Source: Branchiostoma floridae (lineage: Eukaryota > Chordata > Leptocardii > Amphioxiformes > Branchiostomatidae). From it: a stretch of DNA of 64,000 bases. The notes beneath the pieces were generated by a model. That model was given only the letters and a program-made list of their open reading frames with translations, did not search any database and was not told where the DNA came from. This document shows positions 59,807 to 64,000 of this stretch, in pieces. The translations under genes were made by a program, and so were the position numbers. Each line of letters starts with the position of its first letter. The stretch's first letter is position 1. The stretch spans positions 17,158,493-17,222,492 of the forward strand of contig NC_049979.1 in NCBI RefSeq assembly GCF_000003815.2, read 5' to 3'.

Positions 59807-61167
59807 TCAAATCCATATATCTTCAGGCTTAGCGGCTCTTACACTTTTCTCCTTGTAGCCCTTGATAGACAAGGGGGCTTGATACCAGATGTAGTCATCC
59901 TTTGGTCCCTGTTCTTCAATACGGACCTGCTCACCTCCTGGGTGTGCTGTTCCAGCAAGGGTGATATCGTATTGCTGTCCTCGGGATCCTAGCTTGTAGG
60001 TCAGCTTTGGCACAAACCACTCCAGCCCACAGTCTCTGTGTGCCTTCACTAGCAGGATTGTGTTAGTGATGGGAGGCATGGAGGATATTGGCAAAAAGTC
60101 TTTGGTGACCATTTCCCTGAGGAGGCTTCTGATACAACTTTTGGCACTCAAGCTGTTTTCCTTGGACGTTGTCAAGGCATCAGTAAAGTTGATGATGTAG
60201 GCCTCTTTTGGACTGACTGCTGTTGCACCAATAAGGATAAGGACCTGAGGGACGAATGTGAGGGAGAATAGGTCCTCAAGGTGGGGTAGCAGCTCCTCCA
60301 TGCAGTCCACAACATGCTTGCAGCGCTTTCTTTCACTTGAAGGAAACAGTGACTTGGATCTTTTGACTACAGGTGTTACTCCTTTGTCCTGAAGAGTATA
60401 AGGTTACATTTTAAATTGTATTTTTGTGCATATAACTTAATGTCCTGAATTAGATAAATGAGTAGGTTGGGCTGCTTTGCATGATGATCTTGTCTAGCCA
60501 GTGTTATGCATAGAGCCCATGACATGTGTGAGAAACTCCGCAATTATGCACAATGGAGGGTCCAAATCATGCTGGTCCGTTAACCTGGAGACAAGTAGGA
60601 AGACAACTCCAAAGCAACAGAGTCGAGCTTAGTGCCAAGTTTCAAACATAACGGCTATGATTAAGGAGGTTTTGTCCTTCTTGCCTATAATTTATAAACA
60701 TGACTGCAAGTGCAAGGAAGAGAAGCCCTGCAACATACGATACCAAACATAATTTACAACAGTCGCCACACCTACCTATAGTACATACTTTTTGACCAGT
60801 GAAATGCATTTACGTACAGTCCTACTTTCTTGGACAATCCGAGCGTAACCCCACGTCAAACGTGCGTCATAATCTGTTTACCTATCCACGGAGCTGCAGG
60901 CAAAACGCCCACGCATTACTCGTGCATATTAGCTACAGCTGTGTCGCTACATACCTTTGTCTCCTGTCTGACGGTTTCGTCCCTTTTTAAATCGAATTTA
61001 ATTTGCTCGTAAGGCAGCGGTATCTGTTGTCTCTCGTACAGGAGGTACTTTAAAAGTTCAGACGTCAGACGACAGCAAACCTGTGGTGCAACCAGCCCGT
61101 CTATTTTCACAGAACACCGTTGAGTCTCGGAGCTGCTCTTTCTTCGCCACCTCTGAAATGTCGCCAT
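59807..61167 (-). CDS. MAD2L1BP: MAD2L1-binding protein (p31comet)
   Basis: HORMA-like MAD2 mimic. With the AAA-ATPase TRIP13 it opens closed MAD2 and silences the spindle assembly checkpoint. Two exons on the minus strand, 60955-61167 and 59807-60388, give 264 residues (human 274). The start MATFQRW was chosen. An in-frame upstream ATG at 61200 adds 11 residues. Family segments are CCRLTSELLKYLLYERQQIP followed by LPYEQIKFDL, then MEELLPHLEDLFSL, VPQVLILIGATAVSPKE, HRDCGLEWFVPKL, YKLGSRGQQYDITL and the C-terminal DDYIWYQAPLSIKGYKE. It is head-to-head with the CCDC169-like gene, with starts 474 bp apart. A CRE (TGACGTCA) lies at 61186-61193. Confidence 0.95.
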
Positions 61168-61640
61168 TTTGAATTTCGCCCGCCCTGACGTCAGTACCAT
61201 GATGCTCTAGTTATAGGTAATCAGAAGTCACTGACACTAGTTCGGGGTCAACGGGTCCTCATCAATCAAACCGAGGAAGGAAAAAAATGTCAAATGACAA
61301 ATCATCTTTTTAGATGTTTAGAAATAATAATACAAAACAATTAAATCGACAATACAGTATTTACATACATTGAAAGGAACAGTCTGCATTCAGTGGTTGA
61401 GCGTTTGGTCAGTTATTATAGACTCATTATATAATTTCTCGCTGATGTCTATAACGTTATAAACCTTTCTCGAAAGTGTTCTAGAATAAAGTTTGCACTA
61501 TTTGCTGTTTACGTGGAAACAAAGGGTTTCCGGTCTTGTAGCAAGCTGTAACAGTCAGTTGAAAGACAGATATTATATACTTTGCTTACTCTGAGCCTTT
61601 GGTCACTTGATATATTACGGATTGGACATAAGAGCCCGTG
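61168..61640. promoter_or_regulatory. Divergent promoter of MAD2L1BP and CCDC169-like gene
   Basis: The 473-bp spacer lies between two oppositely directed start codons. A palindromic CRE (TGACGTCA, 61186-61193) lies just upstream of the preferred MAD2L1BP start. No TATA box was evident. Shared regulation is inference. Confidence 0.45.
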
Positions 61641-63655
61641 ATGGCAAAGAGAGGTGAAGGAGACATAACAGATATACTGGAAGAAATCAGGCATGAAAAG
61701 CAGGTCTGTATCTACCTCAAAATCTGCACTTCTTGTTCAACGTAAAAGAGAGCATTTTAACGACTTTAACAGAATGTTTGTGCACGATATAAATGCACAA
61801 ATAAATGAGCTTTTATGAAAGCTCCTTGGACTTATCCTAGTGAAAAAGTAGCCTGGATTGATAAAGTAAAGTGTGTTCGGTTGAAGTGGGATAATATCGA
61901 GTAGGATTTTCTTTCTAATTATCATTTCTTTGATTATGAACCTTGGTTTTCTTCCCTAGATGAAAGAGATGTTGGACCAGTCCATCCAACATTTGACCCA
62001 GGAGGTTACAGACATGGAGAAAAAGGCCGAGGCGCCCGTGACGGCGGACGACATGGAGTGGAAAACCCGTCATGACATCCAGGCTGACGTCAACAAGATG
62101 CTGAGCGGGCGGATGGCGGAGCTTCAGGAAAAGGTCGGCATTTGGCGCATTGTTATATCGCTCACTTTTCACTTGGAAATGCGACCGGCACATGCGGTGA
62201 TACTTAAAAGTATCACCGCATGTGCCGGTCCAAGTGAAAAGTTTCATATGAAAATCATTGGGACTTTTAGGTCCTTCTGTTTCTAAAATAGAAAGATATT
62301 TTCTAAATCAATCAGGAGACGCCAGATTTACATAGGTCCTCATAACATACACCAAACAGAACACAGATCAGTGATTTGTGTCCCATATAGTTGGATGGAA
62401 TGAAACAGAGCATGAAGACCGGGCAGCTGCCACAGGTACTACGCGGGTATGACGACATGAATGAAGCCGCCATGAAGAAACTCATCCGGGATATTGAACG
62501 TGAGATGACCAGTTTGACGTCAGAGCTCAATCATCTGGAGTTCAGATTGGACCAGGCAAGTGTTCCTCACACAGGCGGGCCTCATGAATAGGGTTACTTA
62601 ACGTCGTATTTAGTGACAAGTAGTGAGGTACATCAATGAGGTTACATCGTCAAAGTACTAACTATAAATGTGGAGGTAGAGCTGCCAGGCAAGCACGACA
62701 CCTACTGACATGGTGATGAATAGCAAGAGCAATTTGATTGCTTGCGTCCTCTGCCATGTCACACGGAATCACACCATCTGTTTTGGAACCAAAGTAAAAA
62801 TGCCATTTTGAACCTCTTAATTACGTTCATTGGGTTTTACGTTCATTTTGTTATTCCCCTTTCCTAGGAATCACAGAAATACCACAAGGCGGACGAAGAA
62901 CGCAAGAAAGTGCAGATGGCGATCGAACAGCTCAAGAGAGACATGGCCATGGTGACTAATTCACATAATATAGACCCTCTTGAACAGATAAAGTGCACAT
63001 CCAATAAAGATCCTATCCATGGAAATGCACACAGACATGAGAAAGAAGACTTTTGTTGCTTTTACTTCTGAATTAAGATTACACGACATTACAGATTAAG
63101 CTCTCGTTTTTCACACCAAACAGCTTCTAAGTGAATTAATATTGGACAACCAATAGCAAATGTAAAATAATTGCAAATGTTTGTGATGATGCGTTTTCCT
63201 CTTTCTATGCACGACAAGAGACACGAGTTAATCCGCAGTTGATCTGACAGATGTGCGATTTGTCTTTAGTCGGTATTGCAACCACGTGATTGCAACAGAG
63301 ATTCCGGCGTCGACACTATATGTAAAAGAGAAACAGGTGTTCACGAGCTGTCATGTATGTCAACAGAGAGATAACACAAATGTCTTTGTCATATTCTCCC
63401 TAGATGAAAAGACAGAACACTCTAGTGGTTACCCTGGGTGCCCTGGGTGCTGATTTGAACCGACCCATGGATGGTTTACCGCGGAACAAACGGATTCTCA
63501 ACCCCAGACTAGGGCCTGTCCGGAGCTCGGCTGTGGTCAACAGACTTCCCAGGCTACCCGCCAAGCCTCAGCCAAAGGCGAAGAAGGGGAAGTCAGTCAT
63601 GAAGAATCCAGACGGGAAGAAGGGGAAAAGAAGAGAAAGAAAGTATGATGGATAG
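61641..63655 (+). CDS. CCDC169: CCDC169-like coiled-coil protein
   Basis: Five exons, 61641-61703, 61960-62133, 62391-62555, 62868-62951 and 63404-63655, give 245 residues, all introns in phase 0. The protein is mostly heptad-rich coiled coil (EEIRHEKQMKEMLDQSIQHL onwards). Similarity to vertebrate CCDC169 shows at MEWKTRHDIQADVNKML...LQEK, LEFRLDQESQKYHKADEERK and the MKRQN...LPRLPAK end. The C-terminus is strongly basic (KAKKGKSVMKNPDGKKGKRR). Biochemical function in the family is not established. The intron after exon 3 has a GC donor (CAG|gcaagt) and the intron after exon 2 contains a perfect hairpin. The orthology call is moderate. Confidence 0.75.
62166..62240. repeat. Near-perfect hairpin in CCDC169 intron 2
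   Basis: A 22-bp perfect stem (62184-62205 with 62208-62229, accggcacatgcggtgatac...) has only two loop bases. An outer 11-bp stem (ttttcacttgg / ccaagtgaaaa) is separated by a 7-base one-sided bulge. It could be a tiny palindromic MITE or a structured intronic RNA. Confidence 0.8.
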
Positions 63656-64000
63656 ACGGGATGGGAAGGGCACATACTTGTTTTTGGCGAAGGCTTCTAC
63701 CAGTACTGATGAAACAATAAAGAAGAACATTTAAAATGTGAAAGACGACGCAGCAGTGTAATGGTCATGCCTCCTTGCCTAGTGCTTACACAAGTGAAAT
63801 ATTAATTAAGTAAACTCCCTACATCCTCTCTAGAAATCATACACTTTTTACTTGGTTGGGTGGTACCAATCAAGCACCATCACTAGCTCGATGAGTCTTT
63901 TTTTGTGTTTAGATGCAACCATTGGTTACCAACCACCTGGCGCACAATTCAGTCGTGTTCAGGTAATGCTCTTACAGTAATCCCCCTAAGTCCATGTCAA
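63656..64000 (+). other. CCDC169-like 3' UTR and end of window
   Basis: A poly(A) signal AATAAA lies at 63716-63721, about 60 bp after the stop codon. The remaining 280 bp show nothing recognisable. Confidence 0.6.

Overview
The window is intron-rich animal nuclear DNA. It carries one-to-one counterparts of vertebrate housekeeping genes (COPA, SMG9, SAYSD1, FRMD8, MAD2L1BP, CCDC169), a small tandem GLYAT-type acyltransferase cluster, two tandem leucine-rich-repeat (LRR) membrane protein genes, and many small transposon remnants. Compact deuterostome-like gene models, tandem GLYAT and LRR genes, abundant short palindromic elements and over-representation of the octamer TAACGTTA suggest an invertebrate chordate, most probably an amphioxus (Branchiostoma). 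That assignment is inference. Two assembly gaps (3451-3714 and 36861-36960) interrupt the sequence.

Layout. 1-3450: decayed repeats (non-LTR retrotransposon 3' end, a long foldback element, a G-rich minisatellite, satellite-like units). 3887-10451: GLYAT-like copy 1 (first exon probably lost in the gap), a truncated third copy, a TTA-flanked inverted-repeat transposon, then GLYAT-like copy 2. 11163-15710 (minus): two related type I LRR membrane proteins. 17763-29738 (plus): complete 30-exon COPA, 1224 codons. 31306-35788 (minus): complete 12-exon SMG9. 36415-36710 (minus): possible unidentified 3' exons. 37506-39352 (minus): two-exon SAYSD1. 39.6-56.5 kb (plus): FRMD8, head-to-head with SAYSD1. 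59807-61167 (minus): two-exon MAD2L1BP. 61641-63655 (plus): CCDC169-like coiled-coil gene, head-to-head with MAD2L1BP. Exon joins were made by hand from splice sites and reading phase. Every complete gene except GLYAT copy 2 closes in frame.

The genes form no pathway or operon. COPA is the COPI coat alpha subunit, SAYSD1 is an ER translocation quality-control protein, FRMD8 supports iRhom/ADAM17 traffic, SMG9 acts in nonsense-mediated decay and MAD2L1BP in spindle-checkpoint silencing. I see no undescribed defence or biosynthetic system. The most notable structures are two Penelope-like (PLE) insertions 1.3 kb apart in FRMD8 introns. Each has long perfect inverted repeats, a 14-15 bp target duplication and a homologous unique 3' tail. 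Also notable is a 1.2-kb terminal-inverted-repeat element with a satellite core, whose family recurs near the window start.
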